Positions 21,721-32,700 of a stretch of DNA of 64,000 bases are shown piece by piece. The stretch lies in assembly GCF_018446385.1 (NCBI RefSeq), contig NC_056000.1, positions 32,628,011 to 32,692,010 of the forward strand, written 5' to 3'. Positions within the stretch are counted from its first letter, which is position 1, and every line of letters begins with the position of its first letter. The notes under the pieces are model-generated. The model saw only the letters and a program-made list of their open reading frames with translations, ran no database searches and was not told the origin of the DNA. Source of the stretch: Zingiber officinale (lineage: Eukaryota; Streptophyta; Magnoliopsida; Zingiberales; Zingiberaceae). The position numbers and the translations under genes were made by a program.

Positions 21721-22202
21721 GGTTATAGCCGTTGGCGAACGATTTTCTGCACATGGCTTCCATACTCTTCTACGCACGATCACAGCGAAGACCACAATGA
21801 TTTCTCCACTCTCACAACCATATCTTGAAGGCTCTTGGAGACTTGTGTAGGTATACTTCCAAGGTTCAAGAGGCAACAACAAGCAACAAGTAAGCAAGAA
21901 GAAGAAGCTCTTTACTTGTATCTTTTGTATTTTCTTCTTGCGTGAGTTGTATTTATTGTGTGAGATTGTACAAGGCTTCTCTGCCTTCGGTAGTTACTGT
22001 AAAGGAGTGTTTTCATAGTGGAGAGTGCGCGTATGTGTGGATCCTTGGATTAGTCACCTCTTCTTGAGGTGGATACCAAGTAAATCCTTGTATTAGTGTT
22101 GTATTTTTGTTTCTTGTACATTCTGCTGCATATCATCATCAAGAAGCAAGCTACAACGAACTATTCACCCCCCCTCCCCCCGGCTACATTTCGAACCCAA
22201 CA

Positions 22203-23324
22203 CACATCGTGTAGTATATCATATTTCTTTATTTTTTTTAATTTTTGAATTAAAAAATAATTAAAATATATTTTTTAAGATTTTATTTGTATGGTTCAGA
22301 CTTCCTAATTGAGTTATAATTTTTCAGTTAATTTTTTTAAAAGATTTTACCTCTAGGGTTCAGGCTTTCCAATTGGATTATAATATTTAGTTAAAAGAAA
22401 AATTAAAAATAAAATAAATTTAAGTATTTTCGGAGTATTGTAATGGGTTAAGGGAATATCTTAACGTATTAGGGATTTATAAATATTATTTTTTAATTCA
22501 AAATTTCTTTATTTTTTAAATTTTTTTTTAAATTTTGAATTAAAAAATAATTAAAATATTTTTTTAAGATTTTATTTCTAGGATTCAGATTTTCCAATTG
22601 AATTATAATTTTTAAATTATTTTTTTTTTAAATTTATCTCTAAGGTTAAGACTTTCCAATATTGTCACACTGCAATGGATATTCTTTATATATTTCATGA
22701 ATCAAATAACTGTTCTTTAATTTCTATAACAAAAATTTAAAAAGTACATTAGGATGGTGGGTGAAGGCGAATTTCTTATTCCATTATCTTCCTTTCCCTT
22801 TACACTGCCCTACCACAATTAAATGCCTTCCAATTATCAAAACTTGTCACCTTCCATTTTGCTATGTTGTTGGAATTGTCTTACCTAACCAACCAACTCA
22901 GGCAACATTTTCGGTTCCACAAGATTGTCGGTATGTTATGATGATATAGGTCATGACTGGTAATCAGTCGGCGCACCCTTTTAGATCCACCTCTTTGGAT
23001 TTATAGTCAATGTAAAACCATCTTAGCTAAACCAAGTCAACTTGAACAACTGAAACCGAGAAAACCACACCTGTAAGGCTACCTGATTCATTCCTCGATC
23101 AGGATACCGAAACCCTTCACTTTTTCGTCTACACCTTCAATACCACCAAAGGAAACTTAAGGGAACCCTATAAATTCCCTATAACATGAGAATGTTTGCT
23201 ATCCATGATACAATTTTTAGTAGTACAATTACTCGACATACCACCGTGCGTCTTAGAAACTAAATAAGAGGCCAAATGCATCCTTCACAACCGACTCAAG
23301 CGTTTAGAGTAAGGCAATACCTTC
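22203..23324. other. Intergenic; AT-rich repeat 22235-22660
   Basis: A roughly 270 bp-spaced pair of AT-rich segments (22235-22400 and 22500-22660). Each contains AAGATTTTATTT..GGTTCAG and CTTTCCAATTG.ATTATAAT. The reverse complement of the same phrase occurs in 29830-30150 and 56090-56350. The rest (22680-23324) is unremarkable and runs into the 3' end of the ORP gene. Confidence 0.6.
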
Positions 23325-23906
23325 TTAGTGGGAGGCCGAATCACTATATTGCCACAGGTTGAACTCAATTGAGGTGTTATCGACCTCCTCGATTGAATCT
23401 GAGTTATCAATTCTAGCCCGATGTTCTGTGTATTTTCCGTTGTATTCGTATACCTCCAAGTCACCCCAAGGCGTAGGGGTAACTTCGCCGGTCATGTTGA
23501 ACCATCTCGGAGTGAATTGCTCACCTCGAGCCTCTCGAATTCTTTTCTCTGCTCTTTGCCGCTCCTCCAATCTGAATAAAATAAGATAAATTGTCTCTAA
23601 ATGAATCGAAGAAGACGGATTAAGTTAGATTCCTCTAGTGAGGGCTCACCTGGTCTTTTCAGCACCTGACTTGCCCAAATCACCTTTCTCGAGAGCATAT
23701 CGATCAGGTCGCAGCCGAGAATCTGAAGCCAGCAACTTTTTAGGCGCAGTCTCAAAGCTGTTTATCTTGTGTGCGAAATAGGTATATTGGAATTTATCCT
23801 TTTCTGGGGCAGCAGCAACTCTCCATACCTTAATCGAAGTAATCGGATCAGAAAATGAATTTTGAATGTCAATGAGAATTGAACAAAGTGATGGAGATGT
23901 ATATGC

Positions 23907-24002
<96 letters not shown>

Positions 24003-27000
24003 CGCGACAAATCGTAAAGAGTATAAGAACCGAGTAAACATAATCAACACCAACGAATTACCAACAAGAAATAGGCAGTCAAACCGACCAAGAAGATGAA
24101 ACTGATGGTGAAAATTCTTTTGACATGCTAACATACCACAGATCCATGTGAGCTTGCATCTAAATTAAATAGTAGAAGATCGCAGAAGTTCATCATGTAC
24201 CTCCTTTAGTTCGGTCCCTGGCAACGGTTCTCCTTCTTGATCACATGGCTGACAACTCATCGACTCATTCCATTTCCCTGTCATCAATATTTTTGGTTCT
24301 TCTTCTGCACTGTATACATAACCATCCACTTCATATCGCTCCGCCCTGTCAATATATTCAGAGACATAAATTTAAAAATGGAACAGATATGATAACTTGC
24401 CTCCGTGTGCGTACAAATTGAATTGGTTTTGAGTGTTGAATTGTAACAAATCAATGCATAATGTAGTAGAGATACGAATGCTAAGATGGATAGAGTAACT
24501 AAAAAAAGAATAAACGTCTATATTACTTAGTAAGAATAATGGAAATGGATCATCTCGCCTATCACTAGTGCATAAAGTTTGCTATTGTTTAAAAATTTGA
24601 GATGGAGATACATTCTACAGTGTTTGAGACAAAGAAAATGGATTTTGGGAAATGAATCGATACCCAAACCAACCACATGGTTGGAAGTATAGCACGACTT
24701 TGTCTCCGGTAGTCAAGTTTGTCATAATCATCTCCCCGGGTGAATCAACCCATGTGCGCCCAAAAATGAGGTTATTAACCTTGGTGGGAGGAGGCACTAA
24801 ATCCAATACAACGCCAGCTTTCTTCAGCTTCACCCTTGTCCTGCATCAAAAGTAGATTATCTGCAGGTAACAGCTTGATAGAGAATCAATTTATCATCAC
24901 TAAACTGTAAACTCTTGATGCTTCAAAAGAAGGGATATTTCAAGGGTGTGTAATCATTAGTTTCAATATAACGCACCTTCCAACTGGATAAACTTCCACT
25001 GAATTTCCTAGAAATTTTGTTTTTAATTTTGATGTGATATCATACGTAAAATGACCATTCTCAGCATGTCCAGCTCCCATTGGAGGATGATGGCTAACCT
25101 GGAAGTGTGGCTAGTTGTGATTTAAGAATAAAGGCAAAAAAAAAAAATTGAATAGAAAGCATATGACGCCTGCATTATCAACAGCTACACTGCCTTCCCC
25201 TCAAATTCTCCAGCATAAGAATGACTAACCTGCTCAGAAATGAATGTCAGACCACCATGATTAACCATTTCATAGGTCTCACCAAGGATAGGATTGAAGG
25301 GTTTCCATGTTCTTTGATAGGCATAATAGACAGAGATTGCCCATGAAGCTGGAAAGCGTCAAAAAGATTTGCAACCCAATACACAAACAACACTATTAAC
25401 GTAAAAAGGATACAGATATATACTTACAGGAATAAACTAGACGCATGTAGGGGTCCTCACATTCATCTGCCAGATCTAACAAGTGAGAGTACTCCATCAA
25501 CTGAATCGATCATAGTGTTCATTAGAACCCATCATCCAATCATCAATATATTCAAGATGAATGTACAAAGATTCAGGATACCGAAGCATATTCTGGAATG
25601 CTTAAAAGGCTATTACGGAAGGGAATTAGTTAAATTTAACCCACCGCATATTATGTAATGCATCTTCCTCAATGGTTTTGCAAAAACAGACTAAGAAATT
25701 TTTGGCCTGTGCATTGTGCTGGCTTTTAAATTTCAAGACATTTTCTGTTTTCCAAGAACTGTGTAGCACACATGAAACTATATATCTGACAAAGGACCAT
25801 TATTTTGCTAAATTTGTATCGAGAGGACAGAATGTAACATGATAGCATTGTAGGAACACCAAAAACAATTTTTGCCTCAAATCAAATTCTTATTGTTCCC
25901 ATGACTTCGGAATCAAATGGCATTCATAGAACACATCTAGAGGCCCCTATCAACAAGATGCAAAACCACCATACTTGCTAAAGGAGAACTTTTTCAAAAA
26001 TCTGGAGCCGATAAGTGGCAAGTATTATCATACATCATAATATTAATACTGTATTGGGAACTCCCATAGCCTTCATAACTGACCAAGTGGCAATGACATG
26101 CAAAGAGGAGAAAAATAAAGAGAGTAAACATATCATTCATAGGTACATCTTAGCATGTAAGACTTATAAACAAAAGACTCAATATGATACATTAATGTAG
26201 AGATAGTTCTAGTTCTAGCAAGTAAGAAGGTTATAGAAATTAGAATTGAGGATGGGAGAAGAAAACATCGTAAGCATGATGGCTGCAATAAGGTACCAAC
26301 CTCAGCCATTTTCTGTATCATTGTCATTGGCTCAAAAATGATGACAGGCAATGTGACCATTGATGTTACATCTGATCCTATGTATTTCTGCATCATCCTC
26401 CAATAACTATCTCGTTCCTAATAAATAGTAAAATACATCATAATCAGGTAATGTTTAGCATAGTTGTAATGACTCGAGGTAATGCATGTCAAAGAACTGA
26501 AAAATGCTATATTTTTTCTTGTTAAGGAAGCATCAATATCAGATATGACAAATATACTTGTCTCTTCAATAAATTCACAAACTAATCCAACAGTTGATCT
26601 TAGCCAAGAAGCTAAAAGATGTGCTTAGCCAAGTTCACAATATCACTCTCTTATCTCAACAAGGTAAATTTTATAAAAAGTCACTGGAAAGAGGCATTGT
26701 TGATTATCATTTATTTGCCAGTGACAGGTTCAGTCTGATTGCTTAAAGCAAATATGTAATAAATGCTTTAGCCTCAGTACAAAGAAAACAAGGAAATCCT
26801 AGTGGAAGTACCAATGGATTCAGAGTCTTCCAGTTAAGAACCTGAGAAAAACATCCAATTCCAGGGTTAATCCCAACTATCTGGCATTGGCCACGTAGAT
26901 CTTATCCTACCATTGAACTCTAAGCATGGCTATATCATGAGTAACATCAATCCGTATCTCTTAAATCACTTTTAACTATGCTACTATGTGATTTTTAAGC

Positions 27001-28374
27001 ACTATTTAACTACCTCCTGCTTCCATCTTCCTCGTTGGGCTTCTTCCTCAGCATCATCAGTGCCTCCTTCAGGATTGATAACTTCAAGTCCTTCGTAACC
27101 CAATAACCTAAGAAAACAGAATTTCCATAGGCAATTACAAATGAACACAAGAACTGTCCAAGTAGAGCAAATCACAAAATCATGTTGAAACAAAATTGCA
27201 AAGAATTTCACTACAGAATGTCATAATAAGCATGGAAACTTATGAGAAACTAAAATTTTGAACAATAAAAGAATCACATAGCTTCATTTATTTGCTGAAT
27301 AAGCTCTTGCTAACAAACGAAAAATTGAATGATCGAAAGGCAGACAACATCAAAATAAAATTCTGAATTCTACAACTATAATTAACACGACAGAAATTTA
27401 TAAATTTATTAGATTACTCATGAAAATTGGTAATATGCTTAGCCATTATGGCGATGATATGAAAGTTGTATGAAGCATGTTTAGATCATAAATAACAAAT
27501 TGGTCAACATCAACTTCTCCAATTTTTTCAAACAAATCCTTGCATCTTGGCATGCATATTTTGGGTTGTACAACGTCTCTCTATCTTCTCTCTTTTCTAT
27601 TCTCTTTAGTTTCCTCATCAATGCTATGTTTTCAATTTGCAATATGTCATCCTTTCAGATTCTATGATTTTTACTTGTTCCAATAGACAATAATCAGAAA
27701 TTATACAAGTAAATTTCTTCATCATTAGAGTGCTGCTGCCAGAAGAAGTGTATAAGATACAACTCCATTTTGTTACACTAATAGGAGCCCTCCTACAAAG
27801 ATTTTGTTGTAGCTGATATCCTATATTCCATATTTTCATAAAGAAAAAGAGGGCCTTTGTGGATATTGTCCCAAATAGATAAGGCAACTCAGGTCATTGA
27901 ATTAAACTCAATGATGTAATCAGATTGAACAAGATCCTGTTGGATTTAAAAGAGCAAAATTAAAGGGGCCTGTTTCCATGAAGAACCTTACAATTTCCCT
28001 TTGACCATTGGGTTGCTTCTACAACCCCTGGTTTGACTTCATTTCAATTGCCGGCTTATTTACAACAAAGATATGTCCTTAAAATAAAAAATTATTAATT
28101 TAGCAAAATCTACCCATCTCATATTTCCAGTATTGAATTTCCTCTAAAACCATATTTATCAGAACCAAACCACGCAACTAATCGTTTCTGCAAGAATCAA
28201 GCTTCAAGTAGCTTTCATTTCAATATGAATTAAGAATGAGCGATCTTTAGGTAGAAATAGAAACTCGCACCCGTTTACAGATTTATGCACAGCACTGCCC
28301 CAATTCCGCACACTCGACGTGATCGCGGAGAAGAAACCACCACTGCTGGCGGGCTTCTCATCCTTGGAACCCAT
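23325..28374 (-). CDS. ORP3-like: Oxysterol-binding-protein-related protein, ORP3-type, 458 aa
   Basis: Lipid-transfer protein of the OSBP family. Such proteins move sterols and/or phosphoinositides at membrane contact sites, and the plant ORP3 group has only the ligand-binding domain. Ten coding exons (plus coordinates): 28271-28374, 27014-27107, 26301-26417, 25428-25500, 25230-25348, 24977-25098, 24664-24840, 24201-24345, 23650-23828, 23325-23571. All have GT/AG borders and the phases add up to 459 codons with stop. The start is [18 protein letters not shown] at 28374. The family fingerprint EQVSHHPP spans exons 5 and 6 (residues 168-175). Other conserved blocks are [54 protein letters not shown] and [10 protein letters not shown]. 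No PH domain or membrane segment is seen. Length and motifs indicate an intact gene. Confidence 0.95.
23909..23998. repeat. Compound (CT)n(AT)n microsatellite in ORP intron 8
   Basis: About 16 CT repeats followed by about 29 AT repeats with one CT interruption. It lies in the intron between exons at 23650-23828 and 24201-24345. Confidence 0.95.
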
Positions 28375-29579
28375 CTCGAGCGCCCTAATCCGAACTCAAA
28401 AGACTACCGATCTCCTAACGGAGGTCAGAGAACGATCTGCGACGGAAAGGAGCACCGCCAAGGAGCAGATCTCGATTTGGGGATCGGATCGACGCGTTCG
28501 CGTCTCAAAGTTGGCCTTTTTCCGTTGCAGGCGTTCGAATCAAAAAGGAGTGGAATCAAAATATCAAATGCAACCATGTGAAACCCCTCGGCGATTAAGC
28601 AAAAGAAACCCTTCATTTTCGAATTTTAACAAATCGTGAATAATAATCGTTTTATTTTTACCTTTTTTTCCCTCTTTTTCTTATTGGACCAAGGCCCATA
28701 GTTGGTCCAATAATTACCCAACATCCTTATAGTAGCTGACTTGGGCTTGAGAACCCACCTAACAAAACGAACGGAATCGAATTCGAATTCAAATAGTTAA
28801 AAAAATTGATATTCAAATTTAAATTTTAAAAATATATATAATATTTAAATTTGAATCAAGCTCGAAAATATAAATGATAATTCCTAAGCTTGATTCGAAA
28901 TATAAAATTCGAGCTTGAGTTATTTGAACCTTCATTCGAATAGAATTGAACTCTAGCTCCAAATAGCTTAAATTCGAGTTTTATTTGATTTGATTTAGTT
29001 ATTTAAACTTTAATTTAAGTATGTTTATACTAAAATATAAAATATAAATAAAGTTCGATTTGAGTTTAACTTGTAAGAGCAATTGAATAACATATTATGT
29101 CTTAAATTTGATTAAAAAAATTATCAAATGTATTTAAGTTGGGTTCCAATTTGATAATTTTAAATATTAAATAAATATCTTTTGAGCTTATACCCCTATT
29201 TTTCAACCCTGATTAATCACTTCATCTCGAGAGAAAAGAGGGTTGAGTGAAAAAACTAAGCAAGAAAATAAATTAATTTTTAAATTTTGTTTTTTTATTA
29301 GTTGAGATGATGAAATCATTATATAATTTAAATGAATTTTTCTTTTTAAAAAAAAAAATAATTTGAAATATAAGATATGTAAAACAATAAATTGTACTCC
29401 ATCTCTTATTATATTATTATTTATATTTAAATAAATTTTATTTTATTATTAATTAGTGTTCTTTAATCTTTCGTTATTAATATATAATTTTACATTGTCT
29501 AAGAGATATTTATTAAACACTTAATTAAATATTTCTACCATCTTAAATTAACTAGATATCTAAAATTACTTATTATTAT

Positions 29580-29627
<48 letters not shown>

Positions 29628-30267
29628 GCGCACAGTCTATATATATAGAGTTTTATCTCCTGCGCACTGCGCACGCAGGAGATCAAGCTTTGTTTTTTAA
29701 ATTTTTTTATTTTTTAATATTTTAAATTAAAAAAATTTCCTTATATAAATTTCTAATACATTAATATATCTCCTCAACATATTACAATACTCAATAAATA
29801 CTTAAATTAATTTTATTTTAATTTTTTTTTAAAACCAAACACTATAATCTAATTGGGAAACCTGAACCCAGATGTAAAATCTAAAAAACAAAATAGTTTT
29901 GATACTATAACCCAAAGCCTGATCCCTAGAGGTAAAATCTAAAAAAAAATAGTTTTGATACTATAACCCAAAGCCTGAACCCTAAATAGCTTTGATACTA
30001 TAACCAAAATCCTGAACCCTAAATAGCTTTGATATTATAACCCAAAGCTTGAACCATAGAGATAAAATTTAAAAAAAATAGCTTCGATATTATAACCCAA
30101 AGCCTGAACCCTAAAAATAAAATTTTAAAAAAATATTTTAATTATTTTTTTAATTCAAAATTTAAAAAAAATTTAAAAAAAAAATTAAAAAGAAAAAAAA
30201 CGTTGAAATCCTGCGCGACGCGCATATATATATATATATATAATAGTGATTCTCATTCAATTTTCAT
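28375..30267. other. Upstream of ORP gene; AT-rich intergenic DNA
   Basis: 28375-28640 is the presumed promoter/5' UTR of the ORP gene, where no clear TATA box was identified. 28780-29170 is rich in AATTCGAATTC and TTGAATTTGAA-type words. The rest is AT-rich and includes the microsatellite-flanked repeat at 29580-30242. Confidence 0.55.
29580..30242. repeat. AT-rich repeat flanked by (TA)n with GCGC-rich ends
   Basis: (AT)n at 29583-29624 is followed by a GC-rich hairpin, TCTCCTGCG..CGCAGGAGA (29655-29685). Four to five loose copies of CTATAACCCAAAGCCTGAAC plus CTAGAGGTAAAATCTAAAAA follow (29830-30130), then TCCTGCGCGACGCGC and a second (AT)n (30222-30242). The two GC-rich ends are roughly inverted. 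The arrangement resembles a MITE inserted in a TA microsatellite, but no transposase family can be assigned. Confidence 0.5.
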
Positions 30268-30272
30268 ATCAA

Positions 30273-31113
30273 TGATCTTGCTCGAAAGTTAGAAAAAAGA
30301 TTATATAGTATCCTACAAAATTAAGAGCATTAGTGTCAGATCAAAGAAGGGGTCCCCGATATTTGCCCTCCAATATTCAAGTCAATTTTCGGTTCGAGAG
30401 GAAAGAACAATAACAATGAACAATAACAAAGAGTGTATAGAATAATAAAGCATCACATATAGTCACCTATGAATGGAAATCTCTTTTTATAGTGTCACTG
30501 TAGTATCTATGCACACATCTCAAAACATATGTACGTTTTCTAAAGCATCCTAAGAAAAGACAAGTCAAAAAATATCATTGATATTTTTCCTTAAGTGGAC
30601 ACATAAATCTCTAATGTGATAGGGTAGAAACTTCTAAAGTATTATTTGCTTGTTGGACATTCTCTGTTATCGGCGACACAAACTTTCAAAAAAGTACGAC
30701 AAGATATGTAGGTGGATCTCGCTATAGGTCGACTGGGTGCCGGTCGGCCAGGACGTCACCAGCTCGTCCATACTGAATGGAGCTATCAGCCTATTCTTTA
30801 CTCGGCCTTATTGTTGTCAGAGATGCATATTTTGCCCGATCAGACCTAAGGTCCGATCACCCCGAGCGGTGGGCAGGGTAACTTATAAGTATTTAGTTCT
30901 AGACCTCGACTGCAAGTTGCAGAGGGTGACTGCTCGGATGGTCTGATCGGCTTTTCAAGTCCGTCCGCCCCTAAAGGCCCACTCGACCAGCTCGATCCGT
31001 GGTTTCGTAGTCCACTCGATCCTGCAACTTTGACCATTTGACTTTGACTTCCACGTCAGCCGATCTTTACTATTTAACTCACTTTTGGGGGGCTCATCTT
31101 TATCACTATATCA
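30273..31113 (-). repeat. 3' LTR of Tat element (841 bp)
   Basis: Starts TGATATAGTGATAAAGATG on the minus strand. It aligns over its whole length with 37392-38259, lacking about 40 bases near 30300 and showing many substitutions, so the insertion is old. It contains GGGGTCCCCGA and TGCCCGATC.GACCTA..GTCCGATC palindromic phrases. Confidence 0.9.
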
Positions 31114-31130
31114 TAAGTCTTCCCCTCAAG
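31114..31130 (-). other. Polypurine tract of Tat element
   Basis: The minus strand reads CTTGAGGGGAAGACTTA directly before the 3' LTR start. The same tract (CTTGAAGGGAGGCTTAT) precedes the related LTR ending at 47031. Confidence 0.82.
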
Positions 31131-31264
31131 TCTAGTTAAGGAGGCTGTAAGTTAGACTGATTGAACAATTAGTATTTTTCACAGCTCTCTTTCCTAATTG
31201 GACATTCTAGGTTTTAGGGTTGCCGCTCAGCTTTCGCAATCACTGCTCTTGCGGCTCTTCAAGA

Positions 31265-31548
31265 AGTTGGCTCCCGGTCGAGAGACCCCGAGCTTGATGC
31301 CGATCAGACTCGATGTGGATGACACTTAGTCAATTATTGGCTCTTTTCTGATTTCCTTCCCAAGCAGGAGATCCTGAGATTGATGCCGCTCGGACCCGAC
31401 GTGGATGACACTTAGTCGTTTATTGGCTCTTTTCTAATTTCCTTCCCGAGCGGGAGACCCTGAGATTGTTGTCGCTCGGACCCGACGTGGATGACACTTA
31501 GTCGTTTATTAGCTCTTTTCTGATTTCCTTCCATTGCGGCCACTCATA
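31265..31548 (-). repeat. ~95 bp tandem repeat in Tat 3' untranslated region
   Basis: Three copies of a unit containing GGGAGACCCTGAG, TTGATGCCGCTCGGACCCGA, CGTGGATGACACTTAGTC and TTATTGGCTCTTTTCTGATT. Tandem repeats between pol and the 3' LTR are a documented property of Tat elements. Confidence 0.88.
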
Positions 31549-32008
31549 CTCAGTGCCTTTTAATTGATAATGGCATCACCATGATTTATTTGAAATCGCT
31601 ATGATCCTTTGCCATTAATGCAAAGAACGCCGAGTATGTTTTTTTAATCATACGCCTACTGATTATTTTCATTCCTCATTAATGTCACCTATGGTCAAAT
31701 GCCACATGTCATGATCCTTTGCCGCCGACTATTCGATATGACAGAGGACTATTGGGATTCAATGTGACAACCACCTTTTTGAATTTTGACGGTCCTGATC
31801 AAATCTCGTTTTCCCAAGCCCTTGATCGGACGACTAGGGATAATAGTTGACGAGGTTTTTAAATGCTTCCTTTCTCCTTTCACTGTATCACCTTCATCTT
31901 CTCTTCATTCACTTCCTTGCTCTTAGCTTTTTGTTTTCACTGGTGATTTTCTTTCAGTAAGTCCTCTCCCTTTTATCCTTTCGATCTTCAATTTTCATCT
32001 CCTTTCAT

Positions 32009-32700
32009 ATGGCGTGTTCTCCTTCTCCAACCCCGATTGTTCCTGAGTTATGGTATACCTCCATCGAGTCAAACTTTAACGACGACGAGATGGACCAAAT
32101 GAAAATGACTTACCACATGAACGACAATCACCAAATAGCAATCCCTTCTGCCTACGATCGTGCTCATATACCTCCTGATGGTTTCCTATCTTTCTTTAAG
32201 GACCAACTATATGTCGATCTGCGCTTTCCTATCTATCCTTTAGTCTCTAAAGTATATAGGTATGTTCATATCCCATTATCACAATTGGTACCTAATTCCT
32301 TTAGGTTGCTATGCGAGATTGTGGTACTATTCCATGTGTACGAGAATCCTCTTCTACCTCATATTTTCTAATATTTCTATTATCCCAAATTATCCGAACA
32401 GGGCATCTTCCTCTTTCAAGCCCGAGTGGGTGTCGTTTATTTTGAGAAGATGTCCACGTCCAAGCAATCCCACTACTTCTATGTCTACCTTTCTGATCGA
32501 CCCGCTTTTTTAACTAGCTGGCAGATGGATCTACCAAACTCCCCCGGGCTGGGCAGATACCGATGGAAGCTAACTTACCTCCAAGCAGTCACGCAGCTGC
32601 CCGGTCTAAAATGTCATATGCACAAGCTTCTGCTGGAGGGCGTCTTGTATATGTTTGGCCTGAGTTTCATCCGAGCTCGTGTAAAATATGGTGCCCAAAT
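32009..32700 (+). pseudogene. Antisense ORF of Tat element ('putative gypsy-type transposon' domain)
   Basis: On the strand opposite to gag. ATG at 32009 opens MACSPSPTPIVPELWY. IPPDGFLSFFKDQLYVDL, LVPNSFRLLCEIVVLF, a TAA at 32369-32371, then in the same frame YYPKLSEQGIFLFQAR, FYVYLSDRPAF and YRWKLTYLQAVTQLPG follow. This pattern matches the domain annotated in plants as putative gypsy-type transposon (PF04195 in my memory). Tat elements such as Grande are known to carry an antisense gene between pol and the 3' LTR. The frame is lost at about 32680 where a Ty3 LTR fragment begins. The only lesion before that is the single nonsense codon. Function of this protein class is unknown. Confidence 0.75.

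Larger units (their letters stand above)
3429..22202 (+). mobile_element. Gag-only (TR-GAG type) Ty1/copia retrotransposon, host of nested SIRE
   Basis: The 5' LTR starts TGTTGG at 3429 and ends CCTAACA at 16531. It is interrupted at 4970 by the SIRE element. The 3' LTR is 20482-22202 (TGTTGG..CCAACA). The TSD is cacgt (3424-3428) versus cacat (22203-22207), one CpG-type transition apart. A tRNA-Met-type PBS (16534-16545) and a PPT (20468-20481) flank an internal region with gag and no protease, integrase, RT or RNase H. The element is therefore non-autonomous and matches the published TR-GAG class, LTR elements that keep only gag. Without the nested insertion it is about 7.3 kb. Confidence 0.92.
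20482..22202 (+). repeat. 3' LTR of gag-only element (1,721 bp)
   Basis: It runs TGTTGGTGCAATATTCCC to CGAACCCAACA and matches 3429-4970 plus 16442-16531. It carries an extra 116 bp tandem duplication (20611-20842) and a CCCCCCCTCCCCCCGG tract near its end. Its uninterrupted copy across the tctta site (around 22115) confirms where the SIRE element inserted in the other LTR. Confidence 0.94.
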
